Of a stretch of DNA of 64,000 bases, positions 54,446 to 63,175 are shown piece after piece. A model generated the notes under the pieces. That model worked only from the letters and a program-made list of their open reading frames with translations, was not told where the DNA came from and searched no databases. The translations under genes were made by a program, and so were the position numbers. The stretch covers positions 1 through 64,000 of the forward strand of contig JAWLAY010000015.1 of the NCBI GenBank assembly GCA_041395245.1, written 5' to 3'. The stretch comes from Aquimonas sp041395245. Its GTDB lineage: Bacteria; Pseudomonadota; Gammaproteobacteria; Xanthomonadales; Xanthomonadaceae. Position 1 is the stretch's first letter; each line of letters opens with the position of its first letter.

Positions 54446-56569
54446 ATGCCCTTCAACGCCGCACCGCTTTACCACCGACCGCTCGTGGTCGCCTTGTCAC
54501 TGGTCTTGCTTCCCCAGATTGCGTGGGCAGAAGCGGGTGTCGCCGAGGCACGTCGACTGGATGAGATCAATGTCGAAGCCGCCGCATTGCCGCCGCTGAA
54601 GCGCGCCTCTCGCGCGGTGTCCCGCCTTGATGTTCCCCTGCAGCAACAGCCGATGTCGGCCGACGTGATCAGTCAGGATGAATTGCGCGCCAAGAGTGAC
54701 GCGAGCTTCCTGGAAGCGCTGGAACAGACGCCAGGCGTGGTGCCCGCTTACAGTTTTGGCGTCATCAACCTCAGTGGCCGTGGGTTTTCCGGCGTCTTCA
54801 ATTCGCCGATCCTGTTTGATGGGGTTCGCTATCCGGGTTGGCAAGTCACCCCACGTCTGACGCTCAACTATCAGCAAGTGGAAGTGCTGCGAGGACCGGC
54901 CGCGCTCACCGCGGGACAAGGCTCAGTCGCCGGTGCCATCAATCTGGTGCCACGTCGCGCCGACGGCAGCGCCAGCACCACGGCGTATCTGGGCTACGGT
55001 CGCTACGGCACCAGCACCGCAGCGATTGGCACGGGCGGCAACGTCGGCAACAGCGCGCTTGCCTATCGACTTGATGTCAGTCACCAGCACTCGGCAGAAC
55101 GCGGCAGTTTCGGCTATGCCCGCGACACCAGTTTCGAGTTCCAGCACATCAATGCGGAAGTCGCCGCACCGGTGTCCGACAGCCTGCGCCTCAGTCTTTC
55201 GTACGAGCATTTCCTGGACGATGGCGAAGGCTACTTCGGCACGCCGTTGATCAATGGCCGCGTCGAACCGCGTATCCGCGACATCAACTACAACGTCACC
55301 GACGACAGTGTGCGAATGGACGTCGACTGGCTGCGGGCGCGAGCGGAATGGCAGCCTTCGGACACGCTCCGGGCCTCGTTGGTACTGTTCGGCAATCGGG
55401 AAGATCGCTACTACCGCAACGCGGAAGTGAACACCTGGCAGCCCGACACCGGCATGGTCCGCCGCAGCGACTACCTGGAAATCAGCCACGACCAGAAACT
55501 GCGCGGCGCGGTCGCGGATCTGACCTGGACCCACAACTTGTTCGGTCGCGAGCACCAACTGGTCGTCGGCGTGCAAGGTGATCGCAACGATCATGATCGC
55601 AGCAGCAACAGCCCGTTCCGCTTCACCGATACGGTGAATCTGTTGGACCCGCAGAACGGGATCTTCCAGAGCCTGGATGTGTTTCAGCCGCGAACGGCCA
55701 CCGACATCGATCAACAGTCGGTATTTGTGGAAAGCGCCCTGACCCTCGCGCCCCGATGGCAGCTCATTTCCGGGCTCCGCCACGACCGCAGCGACGTCGA
55801 CTCGCTGAACGTGGTCAGCGGCGTGCGCTTCGACAAGCGCTACAACGCAGGCACCTATCGCCTGGGTCTTAGTTTCAGTCCCGACGCCAGCACGACCTAT
55901 TACGGCTCGGTGTCGAGCAGCAGTGAGCCACCCGCACAGATCACCACGCTCGGCCTCGCCAATGCCACGTTCGACCTGACCGACAGCGAACAGATCGAGC
56001 TCGGCATGAAGCACAGCAGCGAACGTTTCGACTGGACGCTGGCGCTATATGACATCTCGCGCACCAACCTGCTCAGTCGCGACCCCGAAGACGCCAATCG
56101 TCTGATCCAGATCGGTGAACAGGCGGCTCGCGGAATCGAAGCGACCTTGCGTGCGCCGATCGGAGAATCGGTCCGCGTCGAGGCATCGGCGGCGGTTCTG
56201 GATGCGCGCTTCGAGCGCTTCGACGAACGCGTCGGTTCCACTGTTGTATCGCGACGCGGAAATGATCCCGTGGCGGCGCCCGAGCGGATCGGCACGGTGT
56301 GGGCCTATTACAGCGCCTCTCCGCAACTTGAATTCGGACTGGGCCTTCGTGGCGTGGGAACGAGCGCGGCCAATACCGCCAATACCTTGTATCTGCCCGG
56401 ATACGCCACGCTGGATGCCCTGGTTCGCTACGATGCGCCGCTAGGCCGCTTCAGCCTCCGGCTGCGCAATCTGGATGATCGCGTGTATGCCACACGCCCC
56501 TATGGCACCAGCCAGTTCATGTTGGGAGAACCCCGTTGGTACGAACTCACCTGGCAGCGCAGCTTCTGA
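54446..56569 (+). CDS. TonB-dependent outer-membrane receptor
   Basis: 707 residues. Signal peptide ending in LLPQIAWAEA; putative TonB box DEINVEA near residue 39; plug domain with MSADVISQDELRAKSDASFL, SGRGFSGVFNSPILFDGVRY, VEVLRGPAALTAGQGSVAGA and INLVPRR; then a 22-strand-type barrel ending in a terminal Phe (WYELTWQRSF). It resembles ferric-siderophore receptors, but the ligand cannot be deduced. Its last 34 nt overlap the sialidase-fold gene downstream. Confidence 0.93.
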   Translation: MPFNAAPLYHRPLVVALSLVLLPQIAWAEAGVAEARRLDEINVEAAALPPLKRASRAVSRLDVPLQQQPMSADVISQDELRAKSDASFLEALEQTPGVVPAYSFGVINLSGRGFSGVFNSPILFDGVRYPGWQVTPRLTLNYQQVEVLRGPAALTAGQGSVAGAINLVPRRADGSASTTAYLGYGRYGTSTAAIGTGGNVGNSALAYRLDVSHQHSAERGSFGYARDTSFEFQHINAEVAAPVSDSLRLSLSYEHFLDDGEGYFGTPLINGRVEPRIRDINYNVTDDSVRMDVDWLRARAEWQPSDTLRASLVLFGNREDRYYRNAEVNTWQPDTGMVRRSDYLEISHDQKLRGAVADLTWTHNLFGREHQLVVGVQGDRNDHDRSSNSPFRFTDTVNLLDPQNGIFQSLDVFQPRTATDIDQQSVFVESALTLAPRWQLISGLRHDRSDVDSLNVVSGVRFDKRYNAGTYRLGLSFSPDASTTYYGSVSSSSEPPAQITTLGLANATFDLTDSEQIELGMKHSSERFDWTLALYDISRTNLLSRDPEDANRLIQIGEQAARGIEATLRAPIGESVRVEASAAVLDARFERFDERVGSTVVSRRGNDPVAAPERIGTVWAYYSASPQLEFGLGLRGVGTSAANTANTLYLPGYATLDALVRYDAPLGRFSLRLRNLDDRVYATRPYGTSQFMLGEPRWYELTWQRSF

Positions 56570-57801
56570 GTCTGCTTGGCAGCGGATTGACACTGGCGCA
56601 GTCCGGCCAGGTCGAACCGCTGCTGCTCGACATCGATGCCAACGCCCTGACGCCCTATGTGGTTGCCGATCCCGTGCGGGATCGGTTTCTGCTGAGCTGG
56701 CAGGAGCGCCTGCCGGATGGCTGTGCGCGACTGCAGGTCGCCACCTTGTCGCGAAGCAGCCAACTCGGCGAACCGCAGACCGTGGCGCAAGGCTGCAATT
56801 GGTTCGTCAACTGGGCTGACCATCCCAAGGTCGCCATCGCCGACAACGGCGATTGGTGGGCCTTCTGGTTACAGAAGGAAGGCGACGGCACCTATCACTA
56901 CGGCATCCGGGTCAGTCACTCGCAAGACGAAGGCGCGCACTGGTCGGCACCGATCACCCCGCATACCGATGGCGTGCTCAGCGAACACGGCTTCGTTTCG
57001 ATGGCGGCCGACGGTGCGGATCGCATGCGCTTGATCTGGCTGGACGGTCGCGTCGCGGCCTCGGGCAGTCACACCGAAGCCGCTGCGCCTGCCGACTCGC
57101 ACGCCTCACACGCGGCGAGCATGAGCTTGCGCGGCACAGTGATGGATCGCGCCGGAACGCTGAGCGAAGACGTCGAACTGGATGGCAACACCTGCTCCTG
57201 CTGCTGGACCGCGTTGTTGCGGCAGCCCGATGGCCGCCATCTGGCCGCTTGGCGCGACCGCAGTGATCAGGAAATTCGCGACATCGCCTATGCCGAACAC
57301 GAGGCCGATGGCTGGCAGGTGCGTGGTCTGGTGAACGCCGACAACTGGAAAATCAGCGCCTGCCCGGTCAACGGTCCCGGCCTTGCGCAACAAGGCAGCA
57401 AGGTCATCGTGGCGTGGTCGACCATGCCGACGACCACTGAGCTTGCCGTCAAACTGAAGCAACTTGGCATCGAGCAAGCGCCGATCCGCATCGAACAAGG
57501 CCCCAAGGTGCTCGGACGGGTGGGCGTTGCCGCCTTCGGCGATGGCTTCCTGCTGAGCTGGCTTGGTGCCGACGACAGCGACGACAGCGTGCTGCGGCTG
57601 GCGAAACTCGATCACGATCTCCACGAACAATTCCGCGTCGATGTCGCCCACCTGCCCGCCGGCCGCGGCATCGGCGTGCCGCATCTGGCGGCCTTGCCCG
57701 ACGTAGCGGTGCTGGTCTGGACCGAGCCCAGCGACCACGCGCCGCGCCCAACCCAAACCCGCCTCCGCGCCGCCCGCCTCCAAGCCCCCGCACCCCGCTG
57801 A
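56536..57801 (+). CDS. Secreted sialidase-fold (BNR propeller) protein with CxCC motif
   Basis: 421 residues with a short signal (LLSLLGSGLTLAQSG). The chain reads as a six-bladed propeller with Asp-box-like turns (VSHSQDEGAHWSAP). A conserved-looking DGNTCSCCWTALL element at about residues 215-227 could bind metal or haem. Other members of this family that I recall keep the same Cys cluster and lack proven sialidase activity. TTG 56536 starts it, with GGGAGA 6 bp upstream inside the receptor gene, so the pair is translationally coupled. Confidence 0.75.
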   Translation: MVRTHLAAQLLSLLGSGLTLAQSGQVEPLLLDIDANALTPYVVADPVRDRFLLSWQERLPDGCARLQVATLSRSSQLGEPQTVAQGCNWFVNWADHPKVAIADNGDWWAFWLQKEGDGTYHYGIRVSHSQDEGAHWSAPITPHTDGVLSEHGFVSMAADGADRMRLIWLDGRVAASGSHTEAAAPADSHASHAASMSLRGTVMDRAGTLSEDVELDGNTCSCCWTALLRQPDGRHLAAWRDRSDQEIRDIAYAEHEADGWQVRGLVNADNWKISACPVNGPGLAQQGSKVIVAWSTMPTTTELAVKLKQLGIEQAPIRIEQGPKVLGRVGVAAFGDGFLLSWLGADDSDDSVLRLAKLDHDLHEQFRVDVAHLPAGRGIGVPHLAALPDVAVLVWTEPSDHAPRPTQTRLRAARLQAPAPR

Positions 57802-57947
57802 TCGGCCGTCAGGCATCGCCCCTCGCCGCTTGCGCGCCCACCGCATACACGACAGACTGCAAAGACAGGTATTCGGAATACTCGCCCGACGTTCACCGGT
57901 CTCACTTCGCCACCTACCGACGAGCCGGGCCGCATAAAACAGTTCTG

Positions 57948-59240
57948 ATGATTGAATCAAGCCATCACCCGCATCGCCCCATCGGGGTGGACCTGTTCGC
58001 CGGTGCCGGAGGCTTGTCCTTGGGCTTTGAACAGGCTGGTTTCGATATTGCTGCGGCCGTCGAAATCGATCCCATTCACTGCGCAACGCACGAGTACAAC
58101 TTCCCTGACACAAGGGCGATTTGTTGCAGCGTCGTGGACGTCACTGGCGACGATATCCGACGCCGTGCAAACCTCGGCGACACCGAAATTGATGTGGTTT
58201 TCGGTGGCGCACCGTGCCAAGGCTTTTCGCTGATAGGAAAGCGTGCGCTGGACGATCCGCGCAATCAACTTGTCTTGCATTTCGTCCGCATCGTTGCGGA
58301 ACTGCAACCCAAGTACTTCGTGTTTGAAAACGTGAAAGGGTTGACACTGGGAAAACACGTCACGTTCCTGAACGAACTGATCGCCGCGCTGGAAGACGCA
58401 GGGTACGCCGTAACGTCACCGTATCAGGTGTTGAATGCTGCAGACTTCGGCGTACCACAGGATCGCCGACGCTTGGTCGTTCTCGGTGCGCGTCGTGGTT
58501 TGCCCATTCCGGTCTATCCGTCGCACAGTCAAGCAAGAACCACCGTTTGGGACGCCATCCGCGATCTACCCGACGCAGATCAGTTCGCAGAACTCAATTT
58601 CAGTGACTCGGTTCACGTGTCATGGGAAAGCACCTCCGAATATGCGCGAAGACTACGGCGATTGGTGCCCGACGAGACGGATTTTGGCTACGAACGCCAG
58701 TTCAATCGCGATCTTCTGACATCAAGTCTTCGTACCGAGCACACCGAACTTTCCAAAGCACGCTTCATCGCAACCGAACACGGCAAGACCGAACCAATCA
58801 GTCGATTCCGCAAGCTTCCACCGGAAGGTCTGTGCAACACCTTGCGTGCGGGCACTGACAGCGCACGAGGCGCGTTCACTTCGCCACGTCCAATCCATCC
58901 CTTCCTGCCACGCGTGATCACGGTGCGCGAGGCAGCACGACTTCATTCGTATCCTGATTGGTTCCGTTTTCATGCAACGAAATGGCACGGCTTCCGTCAG
59001 ATCGGCAATAGCGTCCCGCCGATGCTGGGCCGTGCCGTGGCGAGCACAGTCATGACGGCCCTCGGACTCGCTCCAGCGAAGCCCCGACGCGTCATCGAAT
59101 CGGGAAATGCGGAACTGCTGACATTCAACATGGCGGAAGCGGCGCACTACTTCAGCGTCCCGCGAAATACCATCGCACAGCGCCGTAGAATCACCGGAAG
59201 TCCACACCAGCAAGACCTTTGGGATTCGGCCTATGCCTGA
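57948..59240 (+). CDS. DNA (cytosine-5) methyltransferase of a type II R-M system
   Basis: 430 residues with all main m5C-MTase motifs in order: I DLFAGAGGLSLGFE (SAM), IV GGAPCQGFS (nucleophile Cys90), VI FENVKGL, VIII VPQDRRRLVVLG, IX within LRAGTDSARGAF, X QIGNSVPP. The target-recognition region between VIII and IX is short, so one specificity. A C-terminal tail contains an HTH-like AAHYFSVPRNTIAQRRR. Recognition sequence unknown. Overlaps the nuclease gene by 8 bp. Confidence 0.93.
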   Translation: MIESSHHPHRPIGVDLFAGAGGLSLGFEQAGFDIAAAVEIDPIHCATHEYNFPDTRAICCSVVDVTGDDIRRRANLGDTEIDVVFGGAPCQGFSLIGKRALDDPRNQLVLHFVRIVAELQPKYFVFENVKGLTLGKHVTFLNELIAALEDAGYAVTSPYQVLNAADFGVPQDRRRLVVLGARRGLPIPVYPSHSQARTTVWDAIRDLPDADQFAELNFSDSVHVSWESTSEYARRLRRLVPDETDFGYERQFNRDLLTSSLRTEHTELSKARFIATEHGKTEPISRFRKLPPEGLCNTLRAGTDSARGAFTSPRPIHPFLPRVITVREAARLHSYPDWFRFHATKWHGFRQIGNSVPPMLGRAVASTVMTALGLAPAKPRRVIESGNAELLTFNMAEAAHYFSVPRNTIAQRRRITGSPHQQDLWDSAYA

Positions 59241-60042
59241 TACTAACGTGCGACAAGCCAATCGCTACCAGGCAATCATCGAACGCGTGTTCTTCGACCA
59301 CTACGCGAAGAAGTCGACGGAGTTTGAGTTCACACGCGACGAATTTGTCGACATCGCAAAATTGCTGCAAATTGTCCTGCCCAAAAACGTCGGCGACGTG
59401 ATTTATTCGTTCCGCTATCGCAACGAGCTACCCGTCTCGATTCGTCAGACAGCGGCAACAGATCGAGAGTGGATCATCGAAGGCGCAGGTCGAGCACGCT
59501 ACCGTTTCAAGCAGGTTCGCCTCAATCGAATCGCCCCTCGCGAAGAGCTGGTCACAATCAAAATTCCCGATGCGACCCCGGAAATCATCGCGGCCTACGC
59601 CTTGAGCGATGAACAGGCGCTGCTGGCAAAGGTTCGCTACAACCGCCTGATCGATGTGTTTCTGGGGATTACCGCGTTCTCGCTCCAGAATCACTTGAGA
59701 ACGACCGTGAAGAACGTCGGGCAAATCGAGATCGACGAAATCTACGTCGGGCTGGATCGCCACGGCAGACAGTTTGTGGTGCCAGTTCAAGCCAAGGGTG
59801 GTACCGACAAGCACGGTATCGTGCAGACTCAACAGGACATTCTGTGCTGCGCCGAAAAATTCCCGAACCTGATATGCAGGGCGGTGTCGGCTCAGTTCAT
59901 GTCAGAGCAACGGATTGCACTGTTCGAGCTCACCGTGGTCGATGGTGAAATCAAAGTGGTCGACGAGCGCCACTATCAACTCGTCGCGGCCACCTCGATC
60001 TCGGCGCTGGACTTGCAGCAGTACGCAGGTCGCGCCATCTGA
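59233..60042 (+). CDS. Putative type II restriction endonuclease (PD-(D/E)XK-like)
   Basis: 269 residues. No named enzyme recognised, but position and coupling to the methyltransferase make it the cognate nuclease. A likely active site is IEIDEIYVGLDRHG...FVVPVQAKGG, giving Asp168/Glu169 and Q186-x-K188 (a D...QxK variant as in Mrr-type nucleases). The remaining chain is mixed alpha/beta. Start ATG 59233 lies in the end of the methyltransferase gene. No C-protein regulator gene was found. Confidence 0.8.
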   Translation: MPDTNVRQANRYQAIIERVFFDHYAKKSTEFEFTRDEFVDIAKLLQIVLPKNVGDVIYSFRYRNELPVSIRQTAATDREWIIEGAGRARYRFKQVRLNRIAPREELVTIKIPDATPEIIAAYALSDEQALLAKVRYNRLIDVFLGITAFSLQNHLRTTVKNVGQIEIDEIYVGLDRHGRQFVVPVQAKGGTDKHGIVQTQQDILCCAEKFPNLICRAVSAQFMSEQRIALFELTVVDGEIKVVDERHYQLVAATSISALDLQQYAGRAI

Positions 60043-60082
60043 GGCCGTTCGCTTTCGCAATCCGCGACCCGACAGCAAGAAC

Positions 60083-61552
60083 TCACTCATCCGCCACGTT
60101 CGCCGATTGTTCCGTGACGGCGTGCTGATTGGCTACCGGCGTGACGGGGGCGGTAGCACTCGGTGTCTTGGGCGCGAGGACGGCGGTGTTCGGCGGCGTT
60201 TCGGCGGCGACCAAACTCCCCTCCAGCTCTGGCGAAAACACGAAGGGCAGATGGAACACGGTGGGCTCGTCGGTGCTGGTCGGATCGACGCGCTGCACGC
60301 GCAATTCGTGCGGCCCGAACGCCAGCCCTGCCAGGTCGACATAGCCCTGCAGTCCGCGGCGTTTCAGGTCGCGGCGGTCCACCAGGTGAAAGCCTTGCAG
60401 GTCCACTGTGCGACCGTCCAACGCCACCTGCCAGAACTGGCGCAGGCAGGCGTCGGCCGACAGTTGGACGCAGTGCGTCTTGGCGAGCGAATCGTGCAAT
60501 ACGGGCAGATAGGGCAACAGCAGGCGCACGTGGCGTCGGCCAACGAAGTCGCTGGGAATGCTCGGCCACAGGCGCAGACGATCCTCGGCCTGCCATTGGT
60601 CTTCGTAGTACGCGCTGTTCTGCGCCAGCGTCAGATCCTCGCGGCTGATCACGCGCGGATTGGCGAGCAGTGACGGATCGCGATACACCGTAAAGGCCAG
60701 CAGCCCGAGGACCGGCACGACCGCGCCCGCCATGCTGAGCGCCACCACGATCGCACGCGATTGCAGCTGGGTCTGCAAGGTGTATTGCACAGGCGCAATC
60801 AACCGCTCGGGATAGGTAAAGGCCAACCAGCGCCGCATCCGCATCACCCAGCGCCGAACACCCGGATTCTGTGCACGCTCCGGCTTGCGAGCCACCCAAA
60901 TGGCATCCAGCAAGGTCACCGTCATGACCAGCAGCAACAGCAGACCCACCAGGCCCAGCACCGCACCGGTGGCCCAGAGTTCCGGGATGTCGAAGACCTC
61001 GATCACGTAGCCGGTCAACAGCATGGTGGGCACCAGAAACAGACCACCAATGAAGGCCAGCAAGGCGATCAGGGTGATGATGGCGAACAGGCGTGAACTG
61101 AACCGGTCGGCGTCGTCGATGGCCTGCTGCAGGCTGGGCAGACGCTCGCGCAGGTAGTCCTTGGTGATCGGCCCGGCGGTGTTCATCCGCTCGTAGCGGA
61201 TGCCGTCCGGATAGACACTCTTGAGTCCGATCAGGCCGACCCAGTAGGCCCGTGATCCGAGATGCATCACGAACGCGGCGCCGAGCAAATAGCAGATACC
61301 CACGCCCATCGCCATCATGCCGCTCGCCAAGGGAACCAGGGTCGTCGACAACCCGGCATAAAACTCCGCATAGCGGTCCAGGATCCAACCCGGCATCGAG
61401 AACAACGCGAAGGTGATCAAGCCGGAGATCAGCAGTTCCAGCTCGTCGGTGCGCTCGCGCAAGCGTTCGAAGCTGATGCGACTCTGCTCACTGCTCGCGG
61501 GGTCCGCATTCGCGTCGGTAACGACCTTGGCCGCTTCGGATGTGTCATTCAT
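60083..61552 (-). CDS. Uncharacterised multi-pass inner-membrane protein
   Basis: 489 residues; no family recognised. An N-terminal acidic stretch is followed by hydrophobic helices at about residues 44-62, 75-100, 165-185, 205-235 and 290-315, with a basic loop (ARKPERAQNPGVRRWVMRMR) between the fourth and fifth. The C-terminal ~170 residues look like a soluble beta domain (CVQLSADACLRQFWQVALDG) ending in a Pro/Thr/Ala-rich tail. Start ATG 61552, or 61582 ten codons upstream. Convergent with the restriction gene, divergent from the bd-like genes. Confidence 0.75.
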   Translation of the reverse strand: MNDTSEAAKVVTDANADPASSEQSRISFERLRERTDELELLISGLITFALFSMPGWILDRYAEFYAGLSTTLVPLASGMMAMGVGICYLLGAAFVMHLGSRAYWVGLIGLKSVYPDGIRYERMNTAGPITKDYLRERLPSLQQAIDDADRFSSRLFAIITLIALLAFIGGLFLVPTMLLTGYVIEVFDIPELWATGAVLGLVGLLLLLVMTVTLLDAIWVARKPERAQNPGVRRWVMRMRRWLAFTYPERLIAPVQYTLQTQLQSRAIVVALSMAGAVVPVLGLLAFTVYRDPSLLANPRVISREDLTLAQNSAYYEDQWQAEDRLRLWPSIPSDFVGRRHVRLLLPYLPVLHDSLAKTHCVQLSADACLRQFWQVALDGRTVDLQGFHLVDRRDLKRRGLQGYVDLAGLAFGPHELRVQRVDPTSTDEPTVFHLPFVFSPELEGSLVAAETPPNTAVLAPKTPSATAPVTPVANQHAVTEQSANVADE

Positions 61553-61752
61553 CCGCGCAGTGTAGTGGACAGGCTCCGCCATGCCAGCCACACCGCGACA
61601 TTCGGTCACTGCCGGGACATATCGGTGGTCGCTAAGGTACACACCGCTTGCGCCGCGCGATGACAACCCATGCCCTTGATGGCATGCCGCGGCGCACCGA
61701 GTGGACGACACAGTCCGCCGGGCAGCGACCATTTTTTATCAAGGAGAACCGC

Positions 61753-63171
61753 ATGGACATGCTCGGCATGTATCCGACGTTCTATGTGCCAGGCATCGGT
61801 ACCGCCTGGGTCATGGGCATCATTGGCGTCATTCACGTGGTTGCGTCACACACCTCGGTTGGCGCGTCGTTTCTGTTTGCCTTGCTGGAAACCAAGGCCT
61901 ACCGGGAGAACAAGCCTTATCTGCTGGACTTCATCAGGAAGTACGGCATGTTCCTGCTAGTGTTTTCCTACATCATCGGGTCCATCACCGGGCCGGGAAT
62001 CTGGTACGCCATCACGGTTGCCAGTCCACGCGGCGTGGGCGGACTGATCCACAACTTCGTCTGGGTCTGGGCTGCCGAGTGGGTGTACTTCACCGTCGAG
62101 GTCATCGGGGTCTACGCGCTGGTCTACCTGCTGGGCAAGATCGACGCCAAGACGCATCTCAAGCTGACCTGGTCGTTCGCCCTGGCCTCCTGGGCCACCA
62201 TGCTGCTGATCGTCGGCATCCTGTCTTTCATGATGTGGCCGGGGCATGAGAACTGGTATCTCACCGGCTCGACCAACGACGCCTTCTACAACCTGAATTT
62301 CTTCGCCCATCTTGGTACGCGCACCGGTTCCATGCTGGTGATCGCCACCCTGGTCGGACTGATGGTGGCGAGTCGCCTCACGGATGCCGACGAACGCCGC
62401 AGTGTTGTTCGATTTCTCGCCCCCATCGGCCTGGGCGGCGGCCTGTTTTCGGTGATGATGTTTCTGTATTACCTGCAGACGCTGCCGCACAACGCCATCG
62501 TGATGCTGAACACGCATCTGTTGCCGGTCTACGCAAAGGGCATGGTTGCGGTGTTTTCGGTGGCCACGCTCTGGCTGCTGTTCGCCTGGTGGAAGCCGCA
62601 TCGGCTGTACACATCATTGGCCATCGCCGTATTCGCGTTTGTGTCGGTGGTTGGCGTGTGGCCGGAAGAGCGCATGCGCGAGTCGATGCGCAAGCCCTAC
62701 GTGGCCGGTCAGTACATCTATGGCAATCAGGTGATTGCCCGCGATGTGCCGGGCAAGGGCATCCTCGGCGAAGTCGATCTGATTGCCGAGAAGGGGCTGT
62801 TGAGCCTGCACCCGTTCATCCCTGATCGCTTGCGTGAAGTCACCGACAGCAATCGCCTGGAGGTTGGCAAGCTGTTGACCCGGATCGCCTGTGCCAACTG
62901 CCATGCACTGGAAGTCGGCGCACCACTGCGCAACCTTCCCGACAAGTTTCATCGCGCGACGGACGAAGACCTTATCGCCGCGTTTCTCAATGGTCCCCTC
63001 AAGCACGGTAGCCAGCCCTACATGCCACGCATCGATCTGCCCGCCCCGGAGGTCGATGCCATCGCGCACTACCTTGCCAGCGTCAACCGGGGTGTGAATG
63101 TCGAGCAGATGATCGTGCAAAACCGCGCGTTGCACGCCGCGCCAGCGACGGCGACGGCGAAAGGAGATTGA
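61753..63171 (+). CDS. Cytochrome bd-like membrane subunit fused to c-type cytochrome domain
   Basis: 472 residues. About eight hydrophobic helices; the first contains HVVASHTSVGASFLFALLET, matching the CydA pattern of a haem-ligand His followed by G and E. A later helix has AAEWVYFTVEVIG with two Glu spaced like the CydA proton/haem glutamates. The quinol-oxidising GRQPW motif is absent. The C-terminus carries CANCH (380-384, haem c) with a candidate axial Met424 (QPYMPRID). This fits a divergent bd-superfamily oxidase fed by cytochrome c instead of quinol. AAGGAGA precedes the ATG; the partner gene starts 4 bp after the stop. Confidence 0.75.
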   Translation: MDMLGMYPTFYVPGIGTAWVMGIIGVIHVVASHTSVGASFLFALLETKAYRENKPYLLDFIRKYGMFLLVFSYIIGSITGPGIWYAITVASPRGVGGLIHNFVWVWAAEWVYFTVEVIGVYALVYLLGKIDAKTHLKLTWSFALASWATMLLIVGILSFMMWPGHENWYLTGSTNDAFYNLNFFAHLGTRTGSMLVIATLVGLMVASRLTDADERRSVVRFLAPIGLGGGLFSVMMFLYYLQTLPHNAIVMLNTHLLPVYAKGMVAVFSVATLWLLFAWWKPHRLYTSLAIAVFAFVSVVGVWPEERMRESMRKPYVAGQYIYGNQVIARDVPGKGILGEVDLIAEKGLLSLHPFIPDRLREVTDSNRLEVGKLLTRIACANCHALEVGAPLRNLPDKFHRATDEDLIAAFLNGPLKHGSQPYMPRIDLPAPEVDAIAHYLASVNRGVNVEQMIVQNRALHAAPATATAKGD

Positions 63172-63175
63172 GACC

